Positions 26,946 to 38,258 of a DNA stretch of 64,000 bases are shown piece by piece (within the stretch, counting starts at the first letter, position 1; every line of letters starts with the position of its first letter). The position numbers and the translations under genes are program-made. The DNA comes from Deltaproteobacteria bacterium (GTDB lineage: Bacteria; Desulfobacterota; DSM-4660; Desulfatiglandales; Desulfatiglandaceae), in the NCBI GenBank assembly GCA_019307815.1, contig JAFDIV010000023.1, positions 1 to 64,000 of the forward strand. The letters run 5' to 3'. The notes under the pieces were generated by a model. The model was not told the DNA's origin, did no database searches, and worked only from the letters and a program-made list of their open reading frames with translations.

Positions 26946-27175
26946 GGGTAAATTTTGTAGAGGTGCAAGGCTAAAGGGGAAAAGACGAATCATGGAAGAG
27001 AAGCAGATCTTAGATAAGAGTGAAGCAGCTTGGCTTTTGACAAATAGGGATGCCTCTGATAGTGTGTGGACTAAGCTGTGCATACGACAGAAAGTCGCCA
27101 GTGGGAAGTAATATTTTGTGTTTCAGTGATGGCGGCACGCCAAAAAGGGCACAGGGGTAGGAGAAAAAATCTATT
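26946..27175. other. Spacer with possible 39-residue ORF
   Basis: A short frame starts at ATG 26992 and ends at 27111 (39 residues, Lys/Asp-rich, no recognised motif). AGGGGA lies about ten bases upstream. Too short to support as a gene without conservation data. Confidence 0.25.
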
Positions 27176-27862
27176 TTGGCGGGACTGATGCGAGAATTTG
27201 TTTTATTAAGTGAGAAGAATAGGGAACGTTACCTGCGACTTGTCACACCGGTAGGGAATCTGTTTGCTCGCCTGGGTGTTCATCCAAACATACTTTCCAT
27301 ACTGGGACTGATCTTGAGCCTTGTTGCCGGGGTTGTCTATAGTATGGGGTATTTTTTCTGGGGTGGGTGTATTGTCATCTTCGCCGGGACCTGCGATGTG
27401 CTGGATGGGCTTTTGGCAAGGAAGACAGGGAGGGTTTCCCGATTCGGCGCCTTTTTTGATAGCACCCTTGACAGGTTCGGCGAGGTCTTCATTTTCATGG
27501 GGCTTGCATGGTACTTTTCCGGGGGGCATGTGTTTTTCAGGGACGTGGTCAATTCTACTGGAAAGGATCAGAGCCCTTTGGCAGTAGTCCTTATTATCCT
27601 GGCCATTGCCGGATCCTTCATGGTAAGCTACACCAGGGCCAGGGCCGAAGGCCTGGGGGTGCAATGTAAGGTGGGATTAATGCAAAGGCCCGAGAGGATC
27701 ACATTGCTTATCCTGGGATCCTTGTTGGGGGCTATTCCGGTTGTGGGTATTGTGATTGTTAAAATTACACTACTGGTGTTGGCAGTTCTCACGAATTTCA
27801 CTGCCCTTCAGAGAATGGTTCATGTAAAGAATATGCTTGTCAAGGAGAAACAAGCCCAGTGA
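27176..27862 (+). CDS. CDP-alcohol phosphatidyltransferase
   Basis: A 228-residue integral membrane enzyme that joins a CDP-lipid to an alcohol in phospholipid synthesis. The family signature D-x2-DG-x2-AR-x8-G-x3-D-x3-D is present ([20 protein letters not shown] and following FDSTLD, near 81-106). About five hydrophobic helices are visible. The polar alcohol (inositol phosphate, glycerol phosphate or other) cannot be told. Start is TTG 27176 after AGGAG, or ATG 27188. Its last bases overlap the Nudix gene by four (GTGA). Confidence 0.88.
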   Translation: MAGLMREFVLLSEKNRERYLRLVTPVGNLFARLGVHPNILSILGLILSLVAGVVYSMGYFFWGGCIVIFAGTCDVLDGLLARKTGRVSRFGAFFDSTLDRFGEVFIFMGLAWYFSGGHVFFRDVVNSTGKDQSPLAVVLIILAIAGSFMVSYTRARAEGLGVQCKVGLMQRPERITLLILGSLLGAIPVVGIVIVKITLLVLAVLTNFTALQRMVHVKNMLVKEKQAQ

Positions 27863-28311
27863 AAACAGAGATAATATGCCCCCACTGCGGTAAAGTGGTG
27901 GAGCGATATAAGAACCCGTTTCCAACTGTGGACATCATTATTGAGCTGGGTGACGGTAAGATCATGCTGATTAAAAGAAGGAATCCGCCCTATGGGTGGG
28001 CCCTGCCAGGTGGCTTTGTGGACTATGGGGAAAGCCTTGAGGCAGCCGCAAAAAGGGAGGCAGAGGAGGAAACCTCTCTAAAGGTGGAACTGCTTTACCA
28101 GTTAGGCGCCTATTCGGATCCGTCCCGGGATCCACGGTTTCACACCATCTCGGTGGTTTTTGTGGCAAGACCTATTGAGGGAGAACCTAGGGCTGCCGAT
28201 GATGCAAAAGAGATCGGCATTTTTGCCCGTGAAAACCTGCCAAAAGAACTGGCCTTTGATCACGGCAAGATTTTGAAAGACTACTTCAGCAGATGCTCTC
28301 CAACAGATTAA
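27859..28311 (+). CDS. Nudix hydrolase with N-terminal zinc finger
   Basis: A 150-residue Nudix enzyme. The box GX5EX7REUXEEXGU is seen as [20 protein letters not shown] (near 55), with Thr-Ser in place of the late Gly-U. CPHC at residues 7-10 suggests a small metal site, as in NADH-pyrophosphatase and ADP-ribose-pyrophosphatase relatives. GTG start overlaps the phosphatidyltransferase stop, so the two are coupled; its 3' end overlaps the AsmA-like gene by 19 bases. Substrate probably a nucleoside diphosphate sugar. Confidence 0.88.
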   Translation: MKTEIICPHCGKVVERYKNPFPTVDIIIELGDGKIMLIKRRNPPYGWALPGGFVDYGESLEAAAKREAEEETSLKVELLYQLGAYSDPSRDPRFHTISVVFVARPIEGEPRAADDAKEIGIFARENLPKELAFDHGKILKDYFSRCSPTD

Positions 28312-31300
28312 GGGCAAGCCTGTTTGCCGGCCTTTGTGTGTTTCTATGCGTGCTGGCGGCCTTGGTGCTTTTCCCTGTTCTACTCCAATATCATCCTATT
28401 CAAGATTTCCTCCTCCAGAGGGCCCTGCGTTCGTATAAGATCCAGAGGGTAAGGGTGACATTTTCCCGGGCCCAGGTAATCTTTTGGCGTCCAGTACGGA
28501 TAAGGGCCTATGATGTACAGATCACATTTTATGATGGAGAGGGATCGCTGCGCATAAAAAATCTGATTGCCACGTTCGATCTAAAAGGGCTTCTACACCA
28601 GAGGTGGGCACCCCATTCGTTGGGCTTGGAAGGGGCCCAACTGACACTAAATAACCATCTAAAAACCAATTGGGCTGCAAAGGGGTCTCTGGCCACTTAT
28701 ATAGGTGGTCTTTTAACTCTGGAGCGATTTTTTCTCAGCAATGGACGGATTACAGCCCAATGGATTCCCTACACTCTTACAGACCTCCAAGTCAATGTGT
28801 CTCGTTCAAAAGAGGTTCCAGGCCTCTCACAGGTCCTGGTGCTGGGGCACATAAACAAGGGTAAGGCATCTGTATTTTATACCATAAGGGGTAAGATAGG
28901 TCTGGCTGAGAAAGGAGACCAGCCTTTTGGATCCCTGAAACTCACATTTGACTCTGTGCCGTTAGCATGGTTTCCCTTGCCGCCCCAGATACGAGTGGAA
29001 AAGGGAAGAGCGGATCTTAAGATGACGCTAATAAGTGATAAGGATACTGCTGTGAGAACAAGTGGAACCGTGGCTGGTAGGGATCTACGGTTTTCTGTTC
29101 AACGATCAGGCAGGAAAAAGGTCTATGCCTTTTCCCGCCTGGATCTGAGCTTTGCCGGTGATTACCGCAAAAGTGTTCTGCACATACCTCGGTTTACCCT
29201 TAGGGGATCGGGCTTCTCTCTGAAAGGTGATTTCTCCTATGGACTAAGGAAGGGTCACTGGTTTGCGGAGTTAGACCTCACAAGCCCCTACATGTCCTTT
29301 GGTCGATTTCAAGAGATCTTTCCAGACCCGGTGGTATCCCCCTGGTTCTCCGAGGAGCTTTTTCCCTCACTTTCGGGAGGAGAGGTCAGGATCGATCATT
29401 TTTTCCTAAAAGGTGGCCTTGAGCAAATCCAACACCTTGAGCTTGCGCAGAATGCCTCATGTATTGGTCTGGAGATTTCATGGAAAGGTATGGAGGCATT
29501 AAAGAATAAGAGGCCATGGTGTCTTGAGGGACTATCAGGTACCTTGTCCTTGCGCAATGGCTCCCTCAGCGTGACAGACGTGGGGGGCATGTGCGGAAAG
29601 TCAGTTGTAAAGAATGCCTCACTCATTATTCCAAGTGTTTACGCCCCCCGCCTGGAACCTCGGATTTCCATTGATGCGACAATGGCCTTCCCTGATTTAT
29701 TACGGGCTGCTGAGGCCCTCTTCCTTTCTACTTCGTCTTTATCCGGGTTTTTTGACAATGTTCGTGCACGGTCAGGCCTAGTGGGTTTCCACGTGGAGGG
29801 TCTATGGTCGCCAAGTAAGTCCCAATTCCAAATGGACTCTGCCTCCTTTCAGTTCAATGAGTGTGCGCTGGACGTGGGGCGCATACCCATTGTCCTGGAG
29901 CAAGGGAGTCTCCAGGCAAGGGGATCTATTGGGTACTGGTTCAAAGGTAATCTATCTTTAGTAGGCTCACGGTTTGATATAAGTGGAAGAGCTGATAGGG
30001 ATTTTGAGACTGCGGCCCTGCGTGCCGAAGGCAAAGGGAAGTTGGAGGAGCTTTTGGCAGCCCTAGGGCCAGAAATACCAGTCAAGGTGAAAGGCCCGAA
30101 TGCAAATCATTATGTGATTTCCCTGACAAAGTCTTTTGATGATCTTGTTTGTGAGGCAATGGTGGGTCTGGATGGCGTGAGCATAACATCCCCTATGTTT
30201 TCCAAGGGACCGGGCGATGAGTCGGAAATCCTTTTCTTTCGGTTTCATATAACAAAAGGGGCTCCTCTTTGTCTTGATAAGGCCATCTGGTTTTCAAGAG
30301 ACGGCCATCTGGAGGCCTCGGCCAAATATAGTCCTTTAGATGCAATGGTGGAGGTGAAGGTTTCGACACCGAATATGGCTTTAGACGGTGTGAATTTGAT
30401 GGTGGGTGGGAAGGTGTACCGCGTTTCAGGACAAGTGACCTGTGATATGCGTATTACGTCCCATTGGCATGCCCTGGATAAGATCAGGGCCTTTGGGAAG
30501 CTTGAGGCCAGGGGAATCACCGTTTATCAAAATGGCACCCCCACCCTATTTAAAGACTGTGCCATGAGCTTGGCATTTCATGGCAAGGGCTTGGACCTTA
30601 ATTGGATGAGGATGGATGTCTTTGGCATTCCAGTGGATATCCGCGGACGCCTCAAGGGGTGGGATCGTCTTACCGGAAGGGTGCTCATACACCTTAACCA
30701 TGCAGATCTACGCCACGGACTTGTCATGAGAAAAAAGTCCATGCCTTCAAAGGCTCGATTCCTTTATGGCAGTCTTTTGCAGAAGGCTAATATCCGATTC
30801 AGCGTCGATATCGCCCATGCCTCTTATGGAAACATGGACCTTGGCTCACTGACTGCAACAGGTGTGTTCAGTCGAGGCAATATCCATGTGGAGCGTTGCA
30901 GGATAGCGGCCTCACACATGGGCATTTCCCTTGCAGGATATCTGAAAAGAAATCCAACGCCTTCCTATTTTTTTACAGCCTATATCAAGGCAAAGGACCA
31001 GCCTGTCCAGCAATTGATCAAAGCCCTGGGGATCAAGAAGACCTTCCTGGAAGGAAAGCTCACCATGGAGGCCCTTGTGAGTTCCCAAGGCCAGCAATTT
31101 TCAGAATTCATCTCCGGACTCTATGGTGAAACCAATTTTGTTATCAGCAAGGGAAAAATAATTAAATCAAATGTATTGATCAAGGTACTGGATTTTTTGA
31201 GCGTGCAGAAGATTTTTACCAAGAAGCCCCCGGATTTGTCTAAGGAGGGTTTCTATTTTGAGGAAATAAAGGGTAATGCAGAAATAAAGGGGGGCATTTT

Positions 31301-31694
31301 ACGGTCCGATGAGGTGATCATGAAAAGCCCTGTTTTCAATGCCATTGCTCGTGGAAAAGTGGACCTCAAAAGAGGTAAGGTTAAGGCCGATCTAGGGGCC
31401 CAGCCTTTTGTGACCATTGACTCCCTCTTGAGCAAAGTCCCCCTTGTGGGTTATATCCTGACAGGCAAGGAGCGAGCGCTTCTTGTCTACTATTTCAAGG
31501 TAAGAGGGCCTGTAACCGATCCAGAGGTCACGTATGTGCCCCTCAAACACATGGGGAAAAGCATTGTTCTTTTCTTCAGGAGGGTGTTTTTGACACCTGT
31601 GAGAATCTTCAAGAATTTACGGAGATTTGCCGAAAAGCTCTCGAAGATGGGCAGGCCTTTGCCCCCGGATGAGCCCCTGATACAAAAATACTGA
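28293..31694 (+). CDS. Large AsmA/YhdP-like membrane-anchored protein
   Basis: A 1133-residue protein with one N-terminal membrane segment (about 9-33, [20 protein letters not shown]) and a long periplasmic part of beta-rich repeats, ending in an AsmA-like C-terminal region (about 930-1100: [39 protein letters not shown]). AsmA/TamB/YhdP relatives form hydrophobic grooves that move lipids between membranes. The gene follows a phospholipid-synthesis gene, which fits a lipid-transport role in a Gram-negative envelope. No strong ribosome site is seen before the ATG; coupling to the Nudix gene is likely. Confidence 0.8.
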   Translation: MLSNRLRASLFAGLCVFLCVLAALVLFPVLLQYHPIQDFLLQRALRSYKIQRVRVTFSRAQVIFWRPVRIRAYDVQITFYDGEGSLRIKNLIATFDLKGLLHQRWAPHSLGLEGAQLTLNNHLKTNWAAKGSLATYIGGLLTLERFFLSNGRITAQWIPYTLTDLQVNVSRSKEVPGLSQVLVLGHINKGKASVFYTIRGKIGLAEKGDQPFGSLKLTFDSVPLAWFPLPPQIRVEKGRADLKMTLISDKDTAVRTSGTVAGRDLRFSVQRSGRKKVYAFSRLDLSFAGDYRKSVLHIPRFTLRGSGFSLKGDFSYGLRKGHWFAELDLTSPYMSFGRFQEIFPDPVVSPWFSEELFPSLSGGEVRIDHFFLKGGLEQIQHLELAQNASCIGLEISWKGMEALKNKRPWCLEGLSGTLSLRNGSLSVTDVGGMCGKSVVKNASLIIPSVYAPRLEPRISIDATMAFPDLLRAAEALFLSTSSLSGFFDNVRARSGLVGFHVEGLWSPSKSQFQMDSASFQFNECALDVGRIPIVLEQGSLQARGSIGYWFKGNLSLVGSRFDISGRADRDFETAALRAEGKGKLEELLAALGPEIPVKVKGPNANHYVISLTKSFDDLVCEAMVGLDGVSITSPMFSKGPGDESEILFFRFHITKGAPLCLDKAIWFSRDGHLEASAKYSPLDAMVEVKVSTPNMALDGVNLMVGGKVYRVSGQVTCDMRITSHWHALDKIRAFGKLEARGITVYQNGTPTLFKDCAMSLAFHGKGLDLNWMRMDVFGIPVDIRGRLKGWDRLTGRVLIHLNHADLRHGLVMRKKSMPSKARFLYGSLLQKANIRFSVDIAHASYGNMDLGSLTATGVFSRGNIHVERCRIAASHMGISLAGYLKRNPTPSYFFTAYIKAKDQPVQQLIKALGIKKTFLEGKLTMEALVSSQGQQFSEFISGLYGETNFVISKGKIIKSNVLIKVLDFLSVQKIFTKKPPDLSKEGFYFEEIKGNAEIKGGILRSDEVIMKSPVFNAIARGKVDLKRGKVKADLGAQPFVTIDSLLSKVPLVGYILTGKERALLVYYFKVRGPVTDPEVTYVPLKHMGKSIVLFFRRVFLTPVRIFKNLRRFAEKLSKMGRPLPPDEPLIQKY

Positions 31695-31741
31695 TGTCAA
31701 GAAAAGGGGCTCTGGTCTTATTTCTTAGACGGAGAAGGGTT

Positions 31742-31768
31742 TTGACTTTTTGCTGATTTGTGTATAGT
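31742..31768 (+). promoter_or_regulatory. Candidate accAD promoter
   Basis: TTGACT (31742-31747) and TATAGT (31763-31768) with a short 15-base spacer, 35 bases before the accAD ATG. The spacer is shorter than ideal, so support is modest. Confidence 0.35.
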
Positions 31769-31803
31769 GACCGGTAAAACCCATTACACACAGTGGAGCA
31801 GAC

Positions 31804-33663
31804 ATGGCCAAATTAGATCTTGTGGAGATATTCAAAAAGCGCACAAGGCATCCTTATAGACCAAGGGCCTCGGATATTATTGAAAAGCTTTTTCCAGGCT
31901 TTGAGTATTTTGACACCCCCAGTGATTCCTTGATAGTGGGTGTATGTGACTTCATGGAAAAGAACCTTTATGTGATTGCCCAGCAAAAGCCCAAACCAGA
32001 TGATTTCAAAACAAAAGGCGCCTTGGAAAAGCTAAATTGGGGGATGCTAACTTCTGACGATCACTCTTTCATCCTTTCTACCCTGAACAAGGCACGGACC
32101 GGGGACCAGGAAAAGACCTATGTTTTTTGTATTATTGATACCTATGGGGCGGATATTTCCATGTATTCGGCCCAACGGTTTCAGGCCTTTTTTATTGCAC
32201 ATCTAATAAGAGAATTCCTTACCCTTCCCTTGAGAACCATATCCCTTATATTGGGCGAAGGGGGCAGTGGAGGGGCCCTTGCCATCCAGGTCACAGATAT
32301 CAGGGCCCAAATGGATGATGCCCTTTATGCAACTGCTCCTCCTGAAAGCATGGCCTCCATTGTTTTCCGTGACCCCACACGCGTCAATGACGCCTTGGCC
32401 ATACTAAAACCCACCGCAAGAGAGCTCAAGGCCTTGGGCGTGATAGACCGAATTGTGCCTTCTCCTGAGGATGTGACCGACTGTCATGCCATGGCCCAGA
32501 ACGTGGAACAGTTTTTGATACGTGCTGTGAAGGATTTATCCCGTTCCCGCATAAAGCGGCTTTTGAAGAAAAGGGAGATGCGGGCCAAACAGTACGGTGT
32601 ATATAAACGGAGCGGCCCCCTTTATGATCTCAAGCGCTATATTGAAAAGCCCTTGAAAAAGGCCTTTCGTAAGCCCCCTCCAGATATAAAGATCGTCAAT
32701 TATTCCAGCCTTACCGAAGTGGCAGACCACTATGGTGATATCCGACCAGAAGAGCCTGAGACAGAATACGTAGAATGCGGAGTCACCGCAGGAGGCAAGC
32801 GCCGTGGTGGGTGTGGAAAATTGATCCCATTAAAACGGTTCCTTGAAAATTTCAATGTGTGCCCGGAATGTGGTTTTTCCTATACGTTGGATGCAACAGG
32901 CTGGATCGATTGCCTCACGGATCCAGGCAGCTTCCACGAGTTACACAGGAACCTGACAGTAGATCAGCTCCTGGAAGAAGACACCATTACTCATTATTAC
33001 CGGGATTTTCTGGCCAGACAGCAAGGGCGCTCCCATTTCAAGGAATCCCTTGTGGTGGGAAGCGCCAGGATACACCATTTTCGTATAGTATTGGCCATTA
33101 GTGAGTTCTATTTTTGCGGGGGATCCATGGGGGTGGTCTTTGGAGAAAAGTTCCGTCGAGCCGTGGATTATGCTATCCAGGAGAATCTCCCGTTTGTGAG
33201 CCTTTGTTGCTCAGGTGGGGCCAGGCTATACGAGGGGATCTCGGCACTCATGCAAATGGTCAAGACTATTGAGTCAGTGAACCGTTTGAAGCGCCACGGC
33301 TTACCTTATATCTCCATCCTGGCAGATCCGGCCACAGGCGGGGCAATCGCCAGCTATGCTGCCTTGGGCGATATCATTATTGCAGAACCCAATGCCCTAG
33401 TGATCTTTGCCGGTCCTCGTGTGATGGCCGCCCGAGGCTTCGAGGTCCAAGAAGAGTTGGTGCGCTCCCATTCCCTGCATCGCATTTCCAAGGAGATTTA
33501 CAAGAATCTAGGGTATTACCATAACATCAGGGGTATACAGGAGGTATGCGAGCGAAAGGAAATGAAGTATGCAGTGGCCAAGTACCTGGATTTATGCCGT
33601 CGAATCGGCTATGGCCCCAAGAGGATGAGACGAAAGCCAGGAAGAAAAAGTCTCCTTTTTTAA
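31804..33663 (+). CDS. accAD: Fused acetyl-CoA carboxylase carboxyltransferase (AccA-AccD)
   Basis: Carboxyltransferase moves the carboxyl group from biotin to acetyl-CoA to make malonyl-CoA for fatty acids. In this 619-residue protein an AccA-like half (residues 1-250, LILGEGGSGGALAI near 154) is fused in front of an AccD-like half (about 310-600, SLCCSGGARLYEGISALMQM near 466, and LADPATGGAIASYA near 501). A zinc-ribbon (CGKL and CPEC, about 337-358) joins them, as in AccD. The alpha-then-beta order is the reverse of some fused forms. GGAG lies five bases before the ATG. Confidence 0.9.
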   Translation: MAKLDLVEIFKKRTRHPYRPRASDIIEKLFPGFEYFDTPSDSLIVGVCDFMEKNLYVIAQQKPKPDDFKTKGALEKLNWGMLTSDDHSFILSTLNKARTGDQEKTYVFCIIDTYGADISMYSAQRFQAFFIAHLIREFLTLPLRTISLILGEGGSGGALAIQVTDIRAQMDDALYATAPPESMASIVFRDPTRVNDALAILKPTARELKALGVIDRIVPSPEDVTDCHAMAQNVEQFLIRAVKDLSRSRIKRLLKKREMRAKQYGVYKRSGPLYDLKRYIEKPLKKAFRKPPPDIKIVNYSSLTEVADHYGDIRPEEPETEYVECGVTAGGKRRGGCGKLIPLKRFLENFNVCPECGFSYTLDATGWIDCLTDPGSFHELHRNLTVDQLLEEDTITHYYRDFLARQQGRSHFKESLVVGSARIHHFRIVLAISEFYFCGGSMGVVFGEKFRRAVDYAIQENLPFVSLCCSGGARLYEGISALMQMVKTIESVNRLKRHGLPYISILADPATGGAIASYAALGDIIIAEPNALVIFAGPRVMAARGFEVQEELVRSHSLHRISKEIYKNLGYYHNIRGIQEVCERKEMKYAVAKYLDLCRRIGYGPKRMRRKPGRKSLLF

Positions 33664-33690
33664 AAGGCCTCCCTCTATTGGAGAGAGGCC
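33661..33690 (-). terminator. Rho-independent terminator for mdh
   Basis: On the minus strand GGCCTCTCTC pairs with GAGGGAGGCC (one mismatch) around CAATA, followed by TTTTA. It lies just after the mdh stop, in the gap to the convergent accAD gene. Confidence 0.6.
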
Positions 33691-33703
33691 GTATCCACAT
33701 TTA

Positions 33704-34645
<942 letters not shown>

Positions 34646-34789
34646 TCATGCCCCTTTCGTCAAGATTTGGTTTGCTGAAATAGTGTTGTCTTATGCTTTG
34701 GTAATAGGCGGCCTGTCCAAGACGTGGGGGATTATAGAAAATATGTCAGTGGGGGTCAATCGGGCAAAGGCAAATTTCTCAGATGATCA

Positions 34790-35947
34790 TCATTTATCCC
34801 GGATCGGTGAGAAAAGGACGAGGATGAACCCTGATAAGGCAATAAGGCTGGTAAGGGAGAAGAGGTGGTCCAGTCCAAGGGTCTGGGCCATCCAGCCAGA
34901 GAGCACGGCACCTGTGATGAACCCCGTATCATAGACCGCTGTGAATAATGACATGACCCCCGCCTTTTCCTCCTTGGACCCGTGGTCTGCGGCAAGTGCA
35001 TTATGGGCCGGAAAAAGGAGTCCCATTGCCACGCCGAAAAGCCCGGCTGGCACAAAGAATATATTTGCCTCGAGCATGGAGGGGATCAAAAAGAGACCAG
35101 CTACCAGGAGCGGGTAGGAAAGGCGGAGAAAGCGCCTTTTACCAAACCGGTCAATGGCCTTTCCAAATCCCAGCAATAAGAAGATGGCTACTGCAAAGGC
35201 AGTTAAAAAGAACCTACCACTTAGAGTGCCCTTTGCCTGGGCGATCAGGGCCAGGAAATTTACAACCGTGGACTGACAGTGGGCGAAGATGAGGGTGGAC
35301 AGCAGAAGGCAGCAAAGGGAGGAATCTTTTATCATTGTGATATAGCCGGCTGGCCTTGCTTGTTGTAGGGGGCCTCCTGTACCAAGGGTGCTACGCATCA
35401 TGGCCATAAGGGCCAAGGCAATTAAGGCAGCCAAAGATGCGGCAAGATAGAGTAAGGTAAAACCAGAGCGGTTGATGATGATCTCTCCAAAAGGGGGAGC
35501 CAGGGCTGATGCGCTCATGAGTGCAGCCCCCACCACAGCATATGCCTGGGCACGCCTGGCAGATGGAAAGACCTTTGCCACTATGGAAAAGCTACCCGAG
35601 ATGAATGCTGAAAATCCCACCCCATGAAAAATTCTCGTCAAGATGACAGCAGGGCCGAAACTCTGTTCAAATGCATAGGAAACAGAGGCCACTAAGATGG
35701 CGCCGATTCCCCAGAGGATGAGCCGTTGTTCCCCTTGGCTGGCAGCCAGTTTTCCCATAAATGGCCTTGAAATAACGGTTGCGACAGAAAACAGGCCCAT
35801 TACCAGTCCTATCAAGTAATCCTCGCTGCCCATGGCTTGAAGCGCAAGGGGATAGAGATAGAAGAAAGAGATGTTGGAAAAGATCAGGAAAAAGATAATG
35901 TTGATGAGGACAAAACGTTTGTCCCATAGAGTGGTGCTATTATTCAT
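34790..35947 (-). CDS. MFS transporter
   Basis: A 385-residue major-facilitator protein with about twelve hydrophobic helices. The loop 2-3 signature is seen as GLFSVATVISRPFMGKLA near 51, with a repeat at GFGKAIDRFGKRRFLR near 255. Substrate is not predictable. ATG 35947 is chosen over TTG 35962, which abuts GAGG. It follows a small zinc-ribbon gene by 27 bases on the same strand. Confidence 0.88.
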   Translation of the reverse strand: MNNSTTLWDKRFVLINIIFFLIFSNISFFYLYPLALQAMGSEDYLIGLVMGLFSVATVISRPFMGKLAASQGEQRLILWGIGAILVASVSYAFEQSFGPAVILTRIFHGVGFSAFISGSFSIVAKVFPSARRAQAYAVVGAALMSASALAPPFGEIIINRSGFTLLYLAASLAALIALALMAMMRSTLGTGGPLQQARPAGYITMIKDSSLCCLLLSTLIFAHCQSTVVNFLALIAQAKGTLSGRFFLTAFAVAIFLLLGFGKAIDRFGKRRFLRLSYPLLVAGLFLIPSMLEANIFFVPAGLFGVAMGLLFPAHNALAADHGSKEEKAGVMSLFTAVYDTGFITGAVLSGWMAQTLGLDHLFSLTSLIALSGFILVLFSPIRDK

Positions 35948-35974
35948 TTGTCTTTGTTTCAACCTCTAATTGGG

Positions 35975-36292
35975 TTACCAGACAGGCCGGCCGCAAAATG
36001 GGCAGTAACGGTACGAGGGCTCCAGAGATTTACCACAATTTGGGCACGTGCGGCCAGAGGTTTTTTCTCCCCCATACCATGTCTGCCCTGATTCATCAGA
36101 TATGGCCCCACAGCTCTGGCATTCCAAAAAGGGTTGGCCCCTTTTGATGGGAAAAAGGGGGATAAAAAAGAGGGAGAGGTAATGATCTGTCCGCTTGAGC
36201 CGTGCCTGGTAAAGTCCGCAGGAGGGGCACATGCGGGGTGTGTTGTCGAGGATCACTGTTTTGGGTTGGACACCACCTATAAAGAAGAACAT
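35975..36292 (-). CDS. Small zinc-ribbon protein
   Basis: A 105-residue protein with three CxxC pairs or more: CPSCG near 23, CQSCG near 62, CPNCG near 86 and CPFCG near 99, so two zinc ribbons are likely. A hydrophobic stretch (LSLFFIPLFPI, about 40-50) may dip into the membrane. Start chosen at ATG 36292 after AGGGGAG. The role is unknown; many such zinc_ribbon proteins are conserved in deltaproteobacteria. Confidence 0.7.
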   Translation of the reverse strand: MFFFIGGVQPKTVILDNTPRMCPSCGLYQARLKRTDHYLSLFFIPLFPIKRGQPFLECQSCGAISDESGQTWYGGEKTSGRTCPNCGKSLEPSYRYCPFCGRPVW

Positions 36293-36533
36293 TGTCACTC
36301 CCCTCAATGATAATTTGGGACTTTTATCCATTGAGCCGGATAGCAACCTAATAAAATCTAATCATGGATTTGGGCCGATTTCAAGTCAGGAAATGGAAGA
36401 GGCTTTCTATGGTGGCCTTTTTCTGGTAAGAAAGAGCTTGGTTGCAGGTAGGTATTGGGAGTATTTATGGTGGAAGCTGAACAAGGAACTCTTGATAGAG
36501 GTCTAAAGCCTTGGTGAGGAAGGAGGGGACAAC
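36293..36533. other. Divergent spacer before HDAC-like gene
   Basis: No gene is supported in this 241-base spacer between the zinc-ribbon and HDAC-like genes. A short frame on the plus strand lacks protein features. GAAGGAGG just before 36534 is the ribosome site of the next gene. Confidence 0.4.
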
Positions 36534-37580
36534 ATGAAAAATACGGGCATTGTAAGGGACAACCGGTACCTTGACCATGATCCCGGGGCCTATCATCCTG
36601 AGAGCCCCCGGCGTCTTGAGGTGCTCTATTCCATGATAGATGAGAATTTCGAGGGGAAGTTCACCGAAGTTTCACCCTCTCCAGCTGAAAAGGAAATGCT
36701 CCTTTGGATACATGATGGCTCATACATAAGCAGGGTGGCCGCTACTGCAGGGAAGGAATATGTGTCTCTGGACCCTGATACATCAACTTCCCCTGGCTCT
36801 TATGAGGCAGCGCTGCTGGCTGCAGGAGGCCTTTGCAAGGCAATCTCCATGGTTATGTCGGGTCAATTAGACAATGCCTTTGCACTTGTCCGACCCCCTG
36901 GCCATCATGCCGAAAGGGCACGGGCCATGGGCTTTTGCCTTTTTAACAATGTGGCCGTAGGGGCGAGATATGCCCAGAAGGAGAACCAAGCCGAGCGGGT
37001 CTTGATCGTGGATTGGGATCTTCACCATGGAAATGGAACCCAGCATTCCTTTGAGGAAGACCCAACCGTGCTTTACTTTTCCACACACCAATATCCCTAT
37101 TATCCTGGAAGTGGATCGCTTCGTGAGGTGGGCCGTGGTGAAGGACAAGGCTATACCGTGAATGTGCCCCTTTCCGTGGGACAGGGAAATGTCGAATACG
37201 TGGGCATATTCGAAAGGATTTTGAAGCCGATTGCCTTGGAATTTGATCCCGACCTGGTCCTTGTGTCTGCTGGTTTTGACATCTATGCCAATGATCCCCT
37301 GGGGGGGATGCGGGTTACTGCTGAGGGGTTTGCTGGTATGACTCGTTGTCTCATGGACATTGCCCAGAGCTGTTGTGAAGGAAAACTGGTTATTACCCTG
37401 GAAGGGGGGTATAATGTTCAAGGGTTAAGAGAATGCGGAAAGGCGGTCTTGGAAGAGATGATGGATCTGGCCCAAACCAAGACCGAGGATATCCTTTCCA
37501 AAGGGCCACACACGGCCCTGGAGGAAATTGTTCGCCAAGTAGCCTCTGTGCAGGGAAGGTATTGGAAGGCACTGGCCTGA
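36534..37580 (+). CDS. Histone-deacetylase-family (AcuC-like) deacetylase
   Basis: A 348-residue zinc amidohydrolase of the HDAC superfamily. [20 protein letters not shown] (near 120) holds the catalytic His pair, DWDLHHGNG (near 163) the zinc Asp and His, and [14 protein letters not shown] (near 245) the second Asp; LEGGYN is near 287. Bacterial members deacetylate acetyl-CoA synthetase, polyamines or similar. It is followed by a GNAT acetyltransferase 39 bases later, a suggestive acetylation/deacetylation pair. Confidence 0.93.
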   Translation: MKNTGIVRDNRYLDHDPGAYHPESPRRLEVLYSMIDENFEGKFTEVSPSPAEKEMLLWIHDGSYISRVAATAGKEYVSLDPDTSTSPGSYEAALLAAGGLCKAISMVMSGQLDNAFALVRPPGHHAERARAMGFCLFNNVAVGARYAQKENQAERVLIVDWDLHHGNGTQHSFEEDPTVLYFSTHQYPYYPGSGSLREVGRGEGQGYTVNVPLSVGQGNVEYVGIFERILKPIALEFDPDLVLVSAGFDIYANDPLGGMRVTAEGFAGMTRCLMDIAQSCCEGKLVITLEGGYNVQGLRECGKAVLEEMMDLAQTKTEDILSKGPHTALEEIVRQVASVQGRYWKALA

Positions 37581-37619
37581 GGCGTAAATTAGGTAAAGGA
37601 CACAAAAGGAAATTAGCCC

Positions 37620-38258
37620 ATGGGGAAAAGAGGAAGGTTCGGCAAATATGGAGAGGTAAAAAGGCTTGCCCGCCTTCGTGAAGCCAAACTCGGCCCAAGG
37701 ACCTTTTATAATGCCCCTGATATTCACAAGAGAAAGAACAGCGGGTTGCCGCGGCACAAAACGCTTGTCGAATCTGTGGCCTTGCGTAAGGCAAGAGAGG
37801 AGGACAGGCAGTTCATTAGGTATCTATCAAAAAAGGTATTTCGGGAATACGGGCCCTATGACATCACTATTCCAAGGTGGTTTGACTCCGGAGCAGTTGT
37901 CACGATTGTGGCGTTTATGGAATCCCTTCCAGTGGGCTTTGCTATCCTTGGCCCCCTTGTGTCAAAGATGCCCATCTCGGGTGAATCCGAATTGCTTGCC
38001 ATTGCCGTGGAGCCCACAAGACAAAGGCGAGGAATTGGGAGTTTGTTGATGGAGAGGATTCTGGATGAGGCAAAGTCCCTGGGGATTCGGAGAATCTCAC
38101 TTCATACGGCCCAGAGGAATATTCCCGCCCAAAGGTTGTTCAAGAAGTATGGTTTTGTAATTAAAGAAAAAAAGACAAACTTCTACGTGGGAGGGCAGGA
38201 TGCCGTACTTATGAGAAAGGAGTTATCCGATACTTTCCCTGAAGACGTCTTTGACTAG
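37620..38258 (+). CDS. GNAT-family N-acetyltransferase
   Basis: A 212-residue protein with a basic N-terminal extension (1-55) and a GNAT domain (about 60-200). The acetyl-CoA loop is AVEPTRQRRGIGSLLMERIL (near 140), and AQRNIPAQRLFKKYGF is the RimI-like motif B. It lies right after the HDAC-like gene on the same strand. Its stop overlaps the convergent HdrA-like stop in a CTAG. Substrate unknown; a protein N-acetylation role beside the deacetylase is inference. Confidence 0.88.
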   Translation: MGKRGRFGKYGEVKRLARLREAKLGPRTFYNAPDIHKRKNSGLPRHKTLVESVALRKAREEDRQFIRYLSKKVFREYGPYDITIPRWFDSGAVVTIVAFMESLPVGFAILGPLVSKMPISGESELLAIAVEPTRQRRGIGSLLMERILDEAKSLGIRRISLHTAQRNIPAQRLFKKYGFVIKEKKTNFYVGGQDAVLMRKELSDTFPEDVFD

